From assembly GCA_025267735.1 (NCBI GenBank), contig CM046299.1, positions 16,886,232-16,950,231 on the forward strand: a stretch of 64,000 nucleotides of DNA, written 5' to 3'. The position numbers were made by a program, and so were the translations under genes. The stretch is from Mactra quadrangularis (lineage: Eukaryota; Mollusca; Bivalvia; Venerida; Mactridae). The notes below the pieces were generated by a model, which saw only the letters and a program-made list of their open reading frames with translations, was not told where the DNA came from and did no database searches. Shown piece by piece: positions 36,421-48,825 of this stretch (position 1 is its first letter; every line of letters starts with the position of its first letter).

Positions 36421-39172
36421 ATCACCTGATGTCAGATTAAATGTCTACAGATATAGCTGGCTGTCAATACCTTGGTATTATGGTTTTTTTTGGCTTTCTC
36501 TGCCTCCAGATATATTACAGCCTGATTGCCTTTCCTGACTTTACACTTAAAAACACATAAGTTGACCTTTAGGCCAACTCCGAGACAAATTAATTCCAAT
36601 GTATTACACACCTGTGTATGATAGGTTTTGTTGCTTTTCTAGACAGTTGGGTGAATTACTTATATTTGTATATTAAAATATTTCACTTTCAGAATATCAT
36701 GAGCATTTTAATTCTAAAGTGGAAATTGATTTTACTGCAATATTAAAATGACTTAATAAGTAATTTCATATGTTTTAGATTGCGTCATTTACTTTTTTGT
36801 CTGTTTGTGAAGCTATATGATTGATTTCAAATTATACATTGTTCATCAACGGTCTACAAAATAAAAGTGAATATAACAAAATATTGACTATCAATTCTTC
36901 TCAATGTACTGGGAGGCTTGTCAGCTTTCTTATAATATTGATTCAAACAGACTTCCAACCTGATTTATTTAAGGTGTTTTTATTTTGTGAGGCTTTTATG
37001 CTTTCAGACACAATTTCAGTCACATTGACACATTCAAGGTATTTATTTTTATAAAATCTCAGTCTGAATGTATTTGGGTTTATATTTTATATTAATTCTG
37101 TCTGTATATCTGTGGTTATAATATGGTACTTTTGAAATTAAATGTGTTTTAAAGCACATTTTGTATGATATCATATATCATGTGCTGGCTTGTTGTCCCC
37201 AGGTATTTCCCATGGTGCACATGTAGTCTATAGTAAGTAAAAATATAAGTGCGCTTGAATTAGCTCCAAGTCAGATTTCCATCTAATGAACTGAACCTCT
37301 AAGGACAGACTTGCAGACTTGTTGCTTTTAAAATCATGCTTTTTTAAATCCCTTCTACTGAAAAGCTGTCGAAAGCTTAAGTTTGAATATTATATTATGC
37401 CTGAGAGAAATAAAAAACTATGTCTGAAGTTGCAGTTTTCATTAAGATATGTACAATGACTTAAAATTACAAATTAAAGCTGTAGAGGTCATTCTAACAT
37501 ATTAAATATGAATCAGAAAAGTTACTGTTGCTATATAGGAATCAAAGGTAATTCTTACTTTTCACTAAAAAACACCACAAAATCTATAATTTATTGTTGA
37601 CCGATTGTCTTGGAAGTTTGTTTTAATGCTAATGGATACAATGACAATCAAAATTTAGTATTTATACCAACAGTCTATACGAAATTAAGATATGAAAGTG
37701 GTTGCCCAAAGACGTCATTTGAGCAGCTAGCACTATATCTTGTGATAACCTGTACTAGAAATTAGTTGTCCCGGGCAACCAGACACCCACTAATTTTGTA
37801 GACTGTACCAAGTTGGATGACAATCAGTCAACATTGATATTTTACAGTGAAAAGGTAGGAACTACCTTAAGAGATGAGTTGAATAGGTTTGTATGACTTT
37901 ACAAGATATGTGTGTTATAAGTTTGTATAAATCTGTCAGGATTGTATGATTGTTTTATGTAATAAGTATTTCATCATTGTTGGTATTTACATATCAATTT
38001 TCTTTATGACACCTTGGATTATGGAACAGTTTTGATCTACTTTGTACTGCACTTTGATGAGTGGTGTTTTCTTGATTTGATATCAATAAATGTAATATTT
38101 GATTTAAATTAATGTATTACTACCAATGTCATTCATATTTGATGATAATTTAAGCATTAGTTATTCATACGTTCAGCTAATTTTGTATAAATGCTCCAAG
38201 CTTGGAATTCATAATTGTTTCACAAAAATGATAATCACTTAATACTTTCAACATCTTTGTACCAAGATGCATGAGTTCAAATGAAATCTAAATCTTTAAT
38301 CATTGCTTTACTAAATGCATGGTATATGTAAAAAATGTGAAACTTTTTTTCTGATGAAAGTTGTGTAAAAAATGTCTCTTTTTATCTTTGAGTTTGAAAG
38401 CAAGTTGTATGGCAGTCAGACCAAAGAATGAATTTGTATCAGTAATCAGGTATGAAATATTCCGAAGGTGATGATAGCTAGCACTGTTACATGCTTTACT
38501 ACTTTTTGTTTATTTAATTTAGATAATTACTTAAACACGCTTATAATTGCCTTTTCTCAGTTTTTGCACAATTCATATAAACTTTGAAGTGACTGGTATT
38601 TTGTAAGTTTTAGCTTTCTGTCTGATATTCTTGAATAAACATGTTAATTTACGGGTAATTTTTTTCTACTACCAGAACCGTGCCAAGTTAGTTTGTTGAG
38701 ACTTATTTCTGTAATTTCATATTTGTGTTTTGTGCTATGTAATTATGAAAAGTTATCTCCTAAGATAATGAAATATTACATGGTTATTTAAAAACATGTT
38801 TAACCATTGGTTAGAATTTATGAAGTTATTTATAAATGGATTATTTAACAATAAGCTTGCTAAGTAAGCAGTTTCTTTGAATCCTCTAAAAAAATCTTAA
38901 CATCAATTTAATTCTTGTGTGGGCTTTTAACATAAAAAAGACATAACATTCCTCCTGGTGAACTATTTGTTTTTATAGTATAAAGAGTGTCATTGACTTC
39001 TTTACATACTGGTACTATCTGCATGTATGCAGTTAAAAGGGGCATGCTGAAAGGAAAACAAAGGTCTCAGCAACATAGTCTTTTCAGTAGTAGGTTCTTG
39101 TAACTGCCGTTTCTTACTAACCATTTAATGGTATCAATATGTTGCTGAAATATGGTCATTTTATATCTAGTG
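36421..39172. other. non-coding stretch
   Basis: It holds a possible MITE C fragment at 37692-37795. The rest is AT-rich with no recognisable structure. The 77-codon frame at 36821-37054 shows no features. Confidence 0.45.
37692..37795. mobile_element. possible MITE family C fragment (weak)
   Basis: GTGGTTGCCCAAAGACG and GTTGTCCCGGGCAACCAGAC resemble the GGTTTGGGCAAC and GGTTGTCCAACC interior of the 29788 element. The CAGGGCT ends are not present. The match is short and could be coincidental. Confidence 0.25.
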
Positions 39173-39186
39173 TTGACCATGGTCAA
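39173..39186. repeat. 14-bp perfect palindrome with nearby CATGTTT inverted repeats
   Basis: TTGACCATGGTCAA is a perfect palindrome. Within the next 130 bases are CATGTTTAAAACATG (near-palindromic) and several CATGTTT/AACACG motifs (39230-39330). The patch may be a decayed foldback element, but its ends are undefined. Confidence 0.35.
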
Positions 39187-40570
39187 ACGTGTTTTTGAAA
39201 TGGGGCCAATTTACTAACATGATAGACCATGTTTAAAACATGTTTATAATGTTGTCAGAACAAAGCTAGAGCATGTTTTTAGACATGAACAACCGTGTTC
39301 AAATCATTGTTCAAACACGATTGGCTGTAATCATTTCCTCAGAGAAAGTAACCCTATTACCTCTCAAAATGGAACCTCATCTAAGCTTTAGTGAAGAATG
39401 AAGATCATTATTTGAGTAAAGCCTGAAGCTGAAGTATGTTTCGTTTTGGCGTGCAGCGTTATCGATGTCGAGATGACATGCTATTGTCATACATACGAAG
39501 CCGAGAGCTTGATGATTAATAATAGAGTATTTGACTGTTAGCTTGTATTTTATCATAGATAAATGGTTATAGTACTGATTTATTTACAAGGTACTACAAT
39601 TTTTAATACTGAATGTCTATCAACTGAGTATAACTATCCCTTTGTACAAAAACAACACTGAACACTTTCAGCCTACATTTCCTCAATACTTCTAAGTTAG
39701 AATTTACTATTACAGAGTCTTGATTGACTGACAAAATCAATGAGATTTTTTGTTGTAACTTCTGTGTTTAACTTCAAATTAATCAACTCAGTTTTGCTAA
39801 CAAACATTTAAAAGAGTCCAACTCTCCACTTTTATGGAATTTAAACACACCGTTATGTTAGCCACATTTTCCAATGCAGTCATTATCATTTTTCACTAAG
39901 TGCCTTTAATGAGAAGTTTTACTAAGACTTATATTGACTGTGAGAATTTAATTTTCTACTTTAAAAGGTGACAGTAATTGTACAAATTTGTTGTAAACTA
40001 TTTGCTATGGTGGCAAATTGTTCCATTCCATGATTGATTAAACTTGTAAGTTCTTGACTAGAAATTCTACTCAACATAATTTCTTACCTGACACCAGATA
40101 ATAGATTAAGATATGGGTTGTAATAGTTAATTTTCTTCTTCCCATCTTCCCATTATGATGTGTGAACTAACCTGAGACAAAATAAAAATTTTGGCGGCTA
40201 TTTTAAATAGAGGCAAATTTTGTACTTTTCCAAGGAAATTTGGAAAACTTTATTAATTTTAAATGGAAAGTGAGAAAAGTTCTTGTAAAGAGATGTTAAA
40301 CAATTATGCATTTTATAAAAGTACTGAATGTTGAACTGAGTTTGAAATGTTCAAGTGCTTCTAAGAACAGTCAAAGGGTCAATAGTACTGTCAGACATGG
40401 GGTTTTCATGCAGTATGCAGCTTATATGACAAACAGAAGCAATACAAGGGACATTCACCTTACTTAAATCAGATTAGATAGATGGGTACTTAAATTGCAC
40501 AAACAGCATATCATCTGCTTGTACTGTGGACTGTAACATTAATTGCAGTAGTACCTATACTTTTGTGTGT

Positions 40571-40662
40571 GCATGAGTGGCCTAATGTAATCATCCTTGG
40601 CAGATTTTAGTATGGATTTGCTACAGTCCGCTTCCTAACATGAAGAAAATCCATGTAAAAAA
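40571..40662 (+). repeat. dispersed repeat R1, copy 2
   Basis: GCATGAGTGGCCTAATGTAA, GGATTTGCTACAGTCCGC and CCATGTAAAA match, in order, the minus-strand copy at 28348-28436. Confidence 0.6.
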
Positions 40663-41166
40663 AGATCATTAGTTTGTTTAGAAAAGAGATAAGTTTGTAA
40701 GTTTGTTCCCTATTTACTTTTAGCAGCCTGCCTCTCTTTAAAATAATATTATGAATGGTCAAAGATATTTTGTTCCTTAATAACAAATGTCATTTCTGTA
40801 TCAACTATATAAAACCATACATCAAGGTTAAAATATATATGTCATATACATTTCCACCCTAATGCATGGTTATTATATGATAAAGATCAATATATAATGA
40901 CCCTTACTATTGCTTATAGATTGACTAATTATAAGGGTAATTTACTGACAGAATAGTCTTAGAGTCAGGGCTATTTAGGCCTGAGGTATGAACTTGTTGA
41001 ACCGCTGTTTTGATATTTTACACTCTTGTTTCAATGCTTCTTTTGTTTATCCTATATGCATCTGTATAATAATTACAACCTTTTGCTGTTGCTTTATCAC
41101 TTGACGTTGAATTGGGTATTTTGAGTTGAGTTTTGATAATATAATTGGAAATTTAACATTTGCAAC

Positions 41167-41248
41167 TAATTGATTGGTGAGTGCACAAAACTAAACTAAC
41201 TGCATGTACATGAAGAAGAATGTAGACTAGTTTTGCTCTTTGGCATCA
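41167..41248. mobile_element. palindromic hairpin element, family H1 (copy 3)
   Basis: In reverse orientation relative to the other copies it reads ATTGATTGGTGAGTGCACAA, ACTAACTGCATGTACATGAA and TGTAGACTAGTTTTGCTCTT. It lines up along its full length with the reverse complement of 13795-13874. The arm pairing is weaker here than in copy 2. Confidence 0.6.
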
Positions 41249-42589
41249 AGATGGTATTATGTTTGAAAGAAATGAGCAAATAATGTTTTAAAACAACTAA
41301 AATCAAAAAGTAATCTGCAAGAGTCTCTATACCCTAGCTTATCAAAAAGAAAGTTGAATACATTGGGAATGAGGAATAGAGTTTAGTTACATTGTTACCC
41401 ATTAGTTATACATTGGCAATATCTTATCAACACTCTGATAAAAGAACAGTTTATAATTATAAATTATTGAACATATTTTGTTATTTTGTTTCTAAGATTT
41501 CATTGAAAGTTGTTGTTTTTTCTTTCTTTGTGGCTGATATTCCCCTGATAGTATAACAATGTTGGTCAGCATATCAGATAAATGACAGCTTGTTTTCTAT
41601 AGGAATACAGGAAATTACTTGCAAAAAAAAGCTGGAATCTTTAAGAAGAGTGACATTCAAATAGTATTATAAAATGTTCTCAGATGTCACATGGAATGAT
41701 CCAGGACAAGCTAATGTAGATTAGTATTGCATTTCACTCTTCACTAATTATTTCCTTTAACTTTTACTAGACATTATTGCATTTATTGCCGATGGGTTGG
41801 TCATCATCTATATATATGAAGTACTTTAATGATTTTATTGAATGGGTAAAATAGGTCAAAACTAGTCTAGCTTTGCATAAATCTATGAAGGATTAGGCTA
41901 CCATGTTTAGTAACGTACCATGGTAAATCATCATTATAATTGGTCGCAGATGATAACATTCGGCTGGGCATGCGCAATTTAAGGGATAATTGCTACTTCA
42001 ATTAATATAGAGTGCAATATGCATTTACAAGCAGATAATATGCTGATTGTGCAAGTGAAGTATAATGTCTTATCTGTTTTATGTATGGGGATGTTCCCTG
42101 TATTGCTTCTGTTTGTTATATAATCCTGTGTTTTTATGTTCTATTAAAACCCCATGACAGTGCTGTCAGCACTTCGATTGTTGTTAGGTTTAATGCACTT
42201 TTACATATAATATTTACTAGTTTTATGAAGAGACAATTTGCATAGCGCTTAATAGAATTGCTCTATAAAGAATAACCTATATTTTGTTTTCCTGACAGTA
42301 TCTGTTATTGTATGCAGATGTTTTTTAATCACAAAATTTCGCCTAAACATTGCCACTGGTTCTGTATACATGATTTGAAATTTCCCAGAAATATAGGAAT
42401 AACTGTTAAATTTCAATTTTGACTTAAATTGATATTCACAATATACCGAGAATTCAACTCAGTTTACTCAATCAGTAAACTGGCTCTTGAATAGCAAATC
42501 ATCTCAAATATTTTACATTCTCAAACTTGTCCAGTGGTAGGAAACAGGATTAGGTATTGAGAAATCCTTAAGGTTCATTTTAACACCCC

Positions 42590-42680
42590 TGGAAACACCA
42601 CTTTAAACTTCATTAGGCAAGAAATTTGCCTTTGATTGCTGCACTCCACACTTGTGTAAATTGGTACTCACTGGCTAGGG
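42590..42680 (+). mobile_element. SINE S3, 3' domain fragment
   Basis: AGGCAAGAAATTTGCCTTTG, ATTGCTGCACTCCAC and GTGTAAATTGGTACT form the shared S3 3' domain. No tRNA-like head is seen upstream. Domains of this kind are typical of SINE families shared among molluscs (family knowledge); the exact superfamily was not checked. Confidence 0.55.
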
Positions 42681-44169
42681 TTGTTAAATTTCATTGCACT
42701 TGCAAAAAAAATGTATCTGTCAGCTGCAAGTTACAGCCGAGTAAAAGAGTAAATTGATAGATAGATACCAGTAGCCAATGACCAAGTATAAGAGCTGTAA
42801 AGTCAATAAATGTGCAGCAGCATGATATTTTGACTGCTAATTGTTTTTTACTTGTTCTCTTATCAATCTTAAGCTTGAGATAATCATCATTCTGTAGGTT
42901 AAGAAAGTATTATTCTAAGATTTTTATCATCTCACTCATTATGCACTTTGCAAGTAATGAGTACAACACCTTTTGTTGAGTAATTATTGCATGAAAAAAC
43001 CCTGTATATGAATGAAGTCATGCATGCTGTAAAAATGAAGAATGAACAAGTTGATGTATGATAAAAAAATAACTATGGTAAGATAATGGAAACATTTAGT
43101 TTCTGTCATTTTTTTCTCTTTGATGTACTTTCCAGATAGATTCAAAGTGTATCTCTGTTGCTACGGTTTCTAATATAACATTCTACAAGTATCATCTTAA
43201 GATGTTGTTTTTTAAGGTCTCTCAATAGTTATTTCTAATATTCATCAAATGCATGTTTGACACTTGGCTGTTCATATCTCAGAATCTCTCTGGCAGATAG
43301 GGCAGTTTTTTGTTTAATTGATAACATGCGAAGTGTGTTCTTTTTGAATTTCAATGTTTATTATTTCTCGCAATGTTCCTAGATTGCAAGACATTTTGGT
43401 TTTGTGTAATTTTGTTTTTCCTTCTGAAAGGATAGTACTGCATTGTAATCATCTTTTGTTGTATGACATGTAATGATTTATGGGAGGTATAACCTCATAA
43501 TTGGTTTGCATCATATTTTCTGTAAGAAATCTCTGAACATAACTTCTTACTTAGCTACTTGACGCTGCAAGATTTTTCTGTCATTTTCCTACCAGATAGG
43601 TTGTTCATCATAGTTTTCTTAGCATTTATCAACAATACTGTGTCTGTGTATGACAGTGTTTGATTTGGAAGGCTGCTCTGAATATCTGATTATTACAGGA
43701 TGCATTTCTTTCCGTTCTTTTTAATTATTTCTCCTACTTATGATGATTGGGTTCATTATTTGTATAGTAGGTTCATCTCAAATTCTTACATTATTGCGCT
43801 TATTACCTCAAATTCTAGATTTTTTTGCTTCATTTTCTCAAATGATTAGGAAAGACAATACTCTAGCAATTGTCCTCTTAGAGTAGTGAAAATTACTTAT
43901 TTGCATGGTTCTTGGTATTCTAGACTGTGACTTTCAATTATTCAAGTCTAATTATAGTCCATTGTGTTTTTTGGTCAGATAAAATCTATTGATGGGACTT
44001 CCAATGTTAATTGTAAATAGCAACTTGCATGTAAACAATTACCAATTTAGGAAATCTACTTTTAGATTCTTTAATTAGTTAGTCCTTCAGCAATATAAAC
44101 AAATACCAAGCTATTAAAAAGTAAGTGACATCTTCAAGTTAATAATTTTCAACTCATTGTATTGAATGT
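42681..44169. other. T-rich non-coding stretch
   Basis: From about 43100 to 43870 the + strand is conspicuously T-rich, with recurring phrases such as CCAGATAG, GGCAGATAGGG and CTACCAGATAGG. I could not establish a repeat period. No gene seen. Confidence 0.4.
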
Positions 44170-44463
44170 CAGGGTCTGGCATTGCTGTTCAAACCAGGGA
44201 ACCAGAAGGAATCCCTAGTCAGTTATTCAGAGATTCCTCCTTTAACCTTTGGGATTCCTCCGATTATAAACAAAGAATTATTACACAGATTTGCTGTCAC
44301 AAATTGTGGTATACAATTTATTGGGATCTCAAATCCATGTAAGTACCAGCTGGGCATTTTTTTAGGATCCAGATGGTCCAGTCACTAAGCTAAGCACCAC
44401 TGGGAATCCTCCCAAGTTTTTGGGATCCTCTGAATCCCAGAACACTGTAAGTGTTGAACCCTG
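44170..44463 (-). mobile_element. MITE family B, copy 2 with 5-bp target duplication
   Basis: Starts CAGGGTCTGGCATTGCTGTT. The reverse complement of its right end is CAGGGTTCAACACTTACAGT. It is the reverse of the 15736 copy: GAATCCCTAGTCAGTTATTC here corresponds to that copy's right arm. AATGT flanks both sides (44165-44169 and 44464-44468). A 5-bp duplication, rather than the 8 bp usual for hAT, is either an eroded longer one or a sign of another superfamily. The 68-codon frame at 44182-44388 lies inside and is spurious. Confidence 0.7.
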
Positions 44464-45440
44464 AATGTAATAACTTTATAAATTTATTTATAAATTTACA
44501 AAACCTTGCTGTGTAAAAATTGTGAGACAAGAGCATGAGAGTTTTCCCACATTTTTTTCATTTTGTTATTCTGAAGTTATTGAAAAGTATAATTTACATT
44601 ATATTATGTAATGAAAATCTATTTCTTTATATAGACATATTTCCATATAAAATGTTTTACAATAATCCTAAAGTGTATTTTTTTCTATAAAAAATCATAT
44701 AACTCATGTGGAGTCCAAGTTGTTTAAAAACATCAGTATCCCTCTAGAGTTTTTCAAATTGCCCTACCTTCTATGAATATAAACAAGTATCCATGGTTAC
44801 AAAATGTAATAACATACTTGTTTTTTTTCCTGGCTTGAATTTCTGATTTTTTCCCCAACTAAAATTGAACTTTCCCATTTGGAGTATTATTTTTCAAAAA
44901 TTGAGATTTAGTCCTGGGAATTGTGGTAAGAATTGATAGACAATGACCTAATTGAAAATGTCGGACTGTTTTATTATATAATATGAACAAAACCTGAGAG
45001 GCATAGTCAGAAATAAACAATCTAATAATAGTTAGACCTCAGGATTTTGAGATTCTAGAGTTCCAAGTTCTAAATGTTAATTTGCTATAAGTTAAAATGT
45101 TTCTGGTTGCCATTGACCCTGTCTGAAATAATATGGAATTAGTCTATTTTTACAGCTAATCTGGAAGACTAGATATCTACTCTAGGGTACATTTAATTAA
45201 GTTTTCTCAGTCAATTCAGATATTCTAAAATCTAATTATGCCTTGTTTTATGCATCTATTGTGTTTATTATGGTCATTTCTTGTACAATGATGCTGCATT
45301 TTGTGAACAACTGAAATACGTGTCATTTCCATGGTATTAAAAATGCTAATTTGTCCTAAGATGTGTTTCTATATTTCTCTAACTTCTCATCATTGTTTTT
45401 AAAACAAACTGACAGATAAAGTTGATAGTATCAGTAATGT

Positions 45441-45600
45441 AAGAGCAGTGGTTCAGTGATAGATCACGCTCATAGTGATCAAAAGGTCCCCAGTTTGAAC
45501 TATTAGCTTGGGGCTAATTTCCTGAGCAAGAAATTTACCAACTAGTGTTTAACTCTTCCTTGGTGTAGATTGGCACTGTGAGGGGTCACAGTGTCTGAAG
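45441..45600 (+). mobile_element. SINE, family S3 with tRNA-like head
   Basis: The head GAGCAGTGGTTCAGTGATAG (box A-like) and CCCCAGTTTGAACTATTAGC (box B-like) are separated by about 30 bases. They are followed by TTCCTGAGCAAGAAATTTAC and TTGGTGTAGATTGGCACT, the 3' domain also seen at 42590 and 19345. The box B bases are degenerate, so transcription is unlikely. Confidence 0.6.
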
Positions 45601-46140
45601 GTGATATCAGTGATCAGAGACTGTTACAATGGTAGAATCAGAGCATCGGAATAATGGTATGTTAAGGAGTGTCACATCATTCATGAACCAATATTTTGAT
45701 TCACCATAGTTAACATGGTCAAAGCATAAATTCTTCTAAAGCCTTCTATACTAGCCAAATCTGTGCTATAACCAGACTATTTAATGCTCCCCTACATTTC
45801 CACTACAGTAGATCTGATGGTTTTCATGTGTAAGTCATGTTCAGTTGAAATTTTATACAGTGATATCACACCAATATCTTTATAAAGATTAAAAGTGACA
45901 TCATACAGGTCGTCCATCTTGCGTATATTAACATTGACAGTTTCATTACACACCAATATTTAGGGGTGAAATATTTTATAAACATATTGTCCAATTTTAT
46001 TAACCTGCCCGGTCTGCATGCATACACGTCATAATGAGGTACTATTTAAAGCCGGAGTATTCCCTCGATATGCTCTAATGCGCACAGATTGACAGTTATC
46101 AGAGCTAAGTATAACAAATTGAATCGAATTGCCATATGCC

Positions 46141-46225
46141 GTCGTAGTATAATCTGTAAAGTCGCAACACAAACATTCTCGATATAACTGATTATTTTTT
46201 TAGCTGTGAGTTCGAATCCTACTGA
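46141..46225 (+). other. tRNA-like Pol III promoter unit, left arm
   Basis: GTCGTAGTATAATCTGTAAA resembles a box A. TGTGAGTTCGAATCCTAC (46205-46222) is a near-perfect box B (consensus GGTTCGANTCC). The 60-nt spacing is longer than in a normal tRNA, which may reflect an insertion (TTTTTTTAG). It is tRNA-derived, not a working tRNA gene. Confidence 0.45.
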
Positions 46226-46529
46226 ATGTGGGTTTTAGTATTGTTTATTTTTTTTTAATATCAATTAATAAATTTTCTCTCTTTGATATATTTTTTCCAT
46301 TGTCTCTTTTCATATTATCTTTTTATTTTGTTAATATTTTATTACATGTTTCATATATAAATGTCTATTCAGTAGACGGACTGAGTACGTACACCTTCAC
46401 ACTTCACAACGCGACAAACTCTGCATGTATATTGTGTAGTATTATAAACGATTGTGTACAAAACAGAGATCTATTGAAATTTTGAAAATGTGTAAACTAC
46501 TATTTTGAATGGTAAAAAAAATAGTGGTT

Positions 46530-46604
46530 CTAATGAGATTCGAACCACGTATCTCTGGTATCGGAGGGCAACTCGCATCCACTGTGCCACATTGACAGAC
46601 GCAC
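46530..46604 (-). other. tRNA-like sequence, right arm
   Basis: The minus strand reads GTCTGTCAATGTGGCACAGT (box A region TGGCACAGTGG), then CGATACCAGAGATACGTGG, then GTTCGAATCTCA (box B). Length and box spacing are close to those of a real tRNA. I could not fold a full acceptor stem, so it is more likely a tRNA-derived SINE head or a pseudogene. Confidence 0.5.
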
Positions 46605-46761
46605 ATAACAATCAAATAAATCCATGTCACCGATACAGATGTATAGCGGAATTCCATCGCCTACGTCATATAAGTTCTGCTCGATCGGCTAAGCTATAAA
46701 TAGCACTGATTAACCTCTCGTTAATGTATGTATAGGGCAGGTTAATAAAATTGGACAATAT

Positions 46762-48825
46762 CATTGTACAAAATTTACAATGTGCATAAACACTATTTAA
46801 AATAAATGTTGCATATAAAAATGGTCCGTTTAAATCAGTAAAATGCTGTTCTTGCATTGGCTTGTTCACCAATTTAGTGGGCAAGTCCATTGTTTAAAGT
46901 ACAAAAACATGCATGACCTAGAATATGGATATTATTCTAAAATGGCACCCTTCACAACCCTTCAGTTACTGCCAGGTAACTTAGCTGATTGGATAAGTAA
47001 AATTTTTCTGGACATGCAAGTCATCAGATCATACTGTGGTAGCATACATGTATTGATATTATATATTTAATGAAAAAGTGTGTGCTGTAACACATTTCTG
47101 GGGAAAATCACTCTAGTTTTCAATTGATATATATTTATATTAGTCAATAACTTAGTGTTTTATGTGTATTTATATTAAAGTAATGTCTTATTTTTTGTTT
47201 TATGTCTATTCATTTATATATTGACAATTTATTACTCAACAGGGCGATATTGTCTGGTTTTAGATAGTAGAAACTTTAATAATACTTAATGTTTTAAAGA
47301 GTGTTTTTACATTTTTTATCTATATGTCTGACAATTCATTTCTTAGTAAAATTTTTTGATTTAATCTACATGGTGGTTAAAGTCTCTAGTGACATCAGAA
47401 TGTGACCTGTCTGTTCTGTTTCTTAAATATTGACTCAAACTTGTTTCAGTTTCTCCCCAATATTTTGTCTGTTATATTTCGTCAGACTAAATTTTCATTA
47501 AAGTAAATAGATTTTGTCAGGATTTACCCGTTCTGTCTACCGTATCCACATCAATATCATACTTGGAGTTGTGAAGCGTTAACTATGAAAAGAAATTTAA
47601 AGTGACGACAGACAGTAGAAGTTATTTTCTGATGATATTTCTTACTGCAGTACTTATGTGATTATATTAAAATCTCATCTCTTTGGTATTATAATACACA
47701 TTAACCACTTATTCTGCTAAGTTCTCCTTTAGGATAATACGGAAAAGTCACTATACTGTATTAATCTGTTAAGTTGGATGCGTTATATCTCCTTAAATAT
47801 TGACATCATGCTATCAAGAGCACTAATTGAAAAAAAAGAGTTGGCAGAAAAGAAATGCAATCTCATTTTGCATTAGTCTTAGATAGGTCTGGCCACAGAT
47901 TAACTGCATGATTGTCTGAAGAACTATTATGGTACTAATCAGACAGCTTCAATATGCTTAAAAGTTACAATTCACACACATGTCAATTGAAGTATGTATT
48001 CCATTTCTTTGGGTTTTTTTCTATTTACATTCTGTAGACTAATTCATTTGTTTCACTTCCATCTAGTAAACATTGGAATGATGTCCTCACTCAATTGTTC
48101 ATATATTGATACTTACAATGAAATTTACAATCTACAATCTAAATTTCAATTTACCAAAATGTTTACAATTTCTTCAATTTATGAACAGCTGGCAGGGTAA
48201 ATAATTTGATAAGATAAGTAAGTATCTTGTTAATGATAATGTAAAAACAAATTTGATTTTGATTAAAAATGCAACATTCTCTGAGAGCGCTACATCTTTA
48301 AAGGCACTTGTATATCCCATGCTACATGAGGCACAGACAAATAGCCAGTTTCCAAATGATTCAAATTGTTACTTGGTCTTTGGGTACTCTTCTTACATCA
48401 AAATTAATAGCTATGTGACATCAAATCTGGGTACCCATGAGGCATAGCCCTAGCTAGCAATATGTATAGGAATCCCATTGAGTGGCCACAGGACTTAGAA
48501 CTTGTAATTATGATATTGTAACCTAGTTTATCAACTGTTATGTGGTCTATATTGTCATGTATGTCAAGTGATAATAAATAGGTTTTACATTATTATTATG
48601 TACACCATATCACCTCATAGATTGAGCCAGAAAGCCAAACTATAATCAAGGGAATATACCATCAATGAATACTTTATATGGTTTAATCAATGTAATCAAG
48701 CCTGAAATGTCCTCCGAATAGTCAGACCATTTCCACCCATTTCTGGTGAAATATTGGAAACAATGTTCTTTGATTGTAAATATCAGAGTTAACCAAAATT
48801 CTCTATGTTGAAGATACCAGACTTA
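46762..48825. other. non-coding stretch
   Basis: No repeat or gene was recognised. The T-rich acceptor-like CTTGTTTCAG near 47440-47450 lacks a convincing open exon beside it. Confidence 0.45.

Larger units (their letters stand above)
45984..46761. mobile_element. 778-bp inverted-repeat element with tRNA-like arms
   Basis: 45984-46010 and the reverse complement of 46735-46761 are identical over 27 bases (ATATTGTCCAATTTTATTAA then CCTGCCC). Similarity then continues imperfectly inward (GAGGTACTATTTAAAGCC against GAGGTTAATCAGTGCTATTTATAGC). The match stops exactly at the ends. Inside each arm is a tRNA-like unit pointing inward (46141-46225 + and 46530-46604 -). No transposase frame is present; the 85-, 71- and 64-codon frames do not resemble one. 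TTAA next to CCTGCCC at both ends is worth noting, but the symmetry extends beyond it. No clear target duplication. Confidence 0.75.

Noticed and set aside
43100..43870. Apparent recurrence of CAGATAG phrases in a T-rich stretch.
   Set aside because: No consistent period or alignable unit could be found; likely biased composition.
46530..46604. A genuine tRNA gene on the minus strand.
   Set aside because: Box A and B and their spacing are good, but I could not pair an acceptor stem, and it lies inside an inverted-repeat element; called tRNA-like instead.
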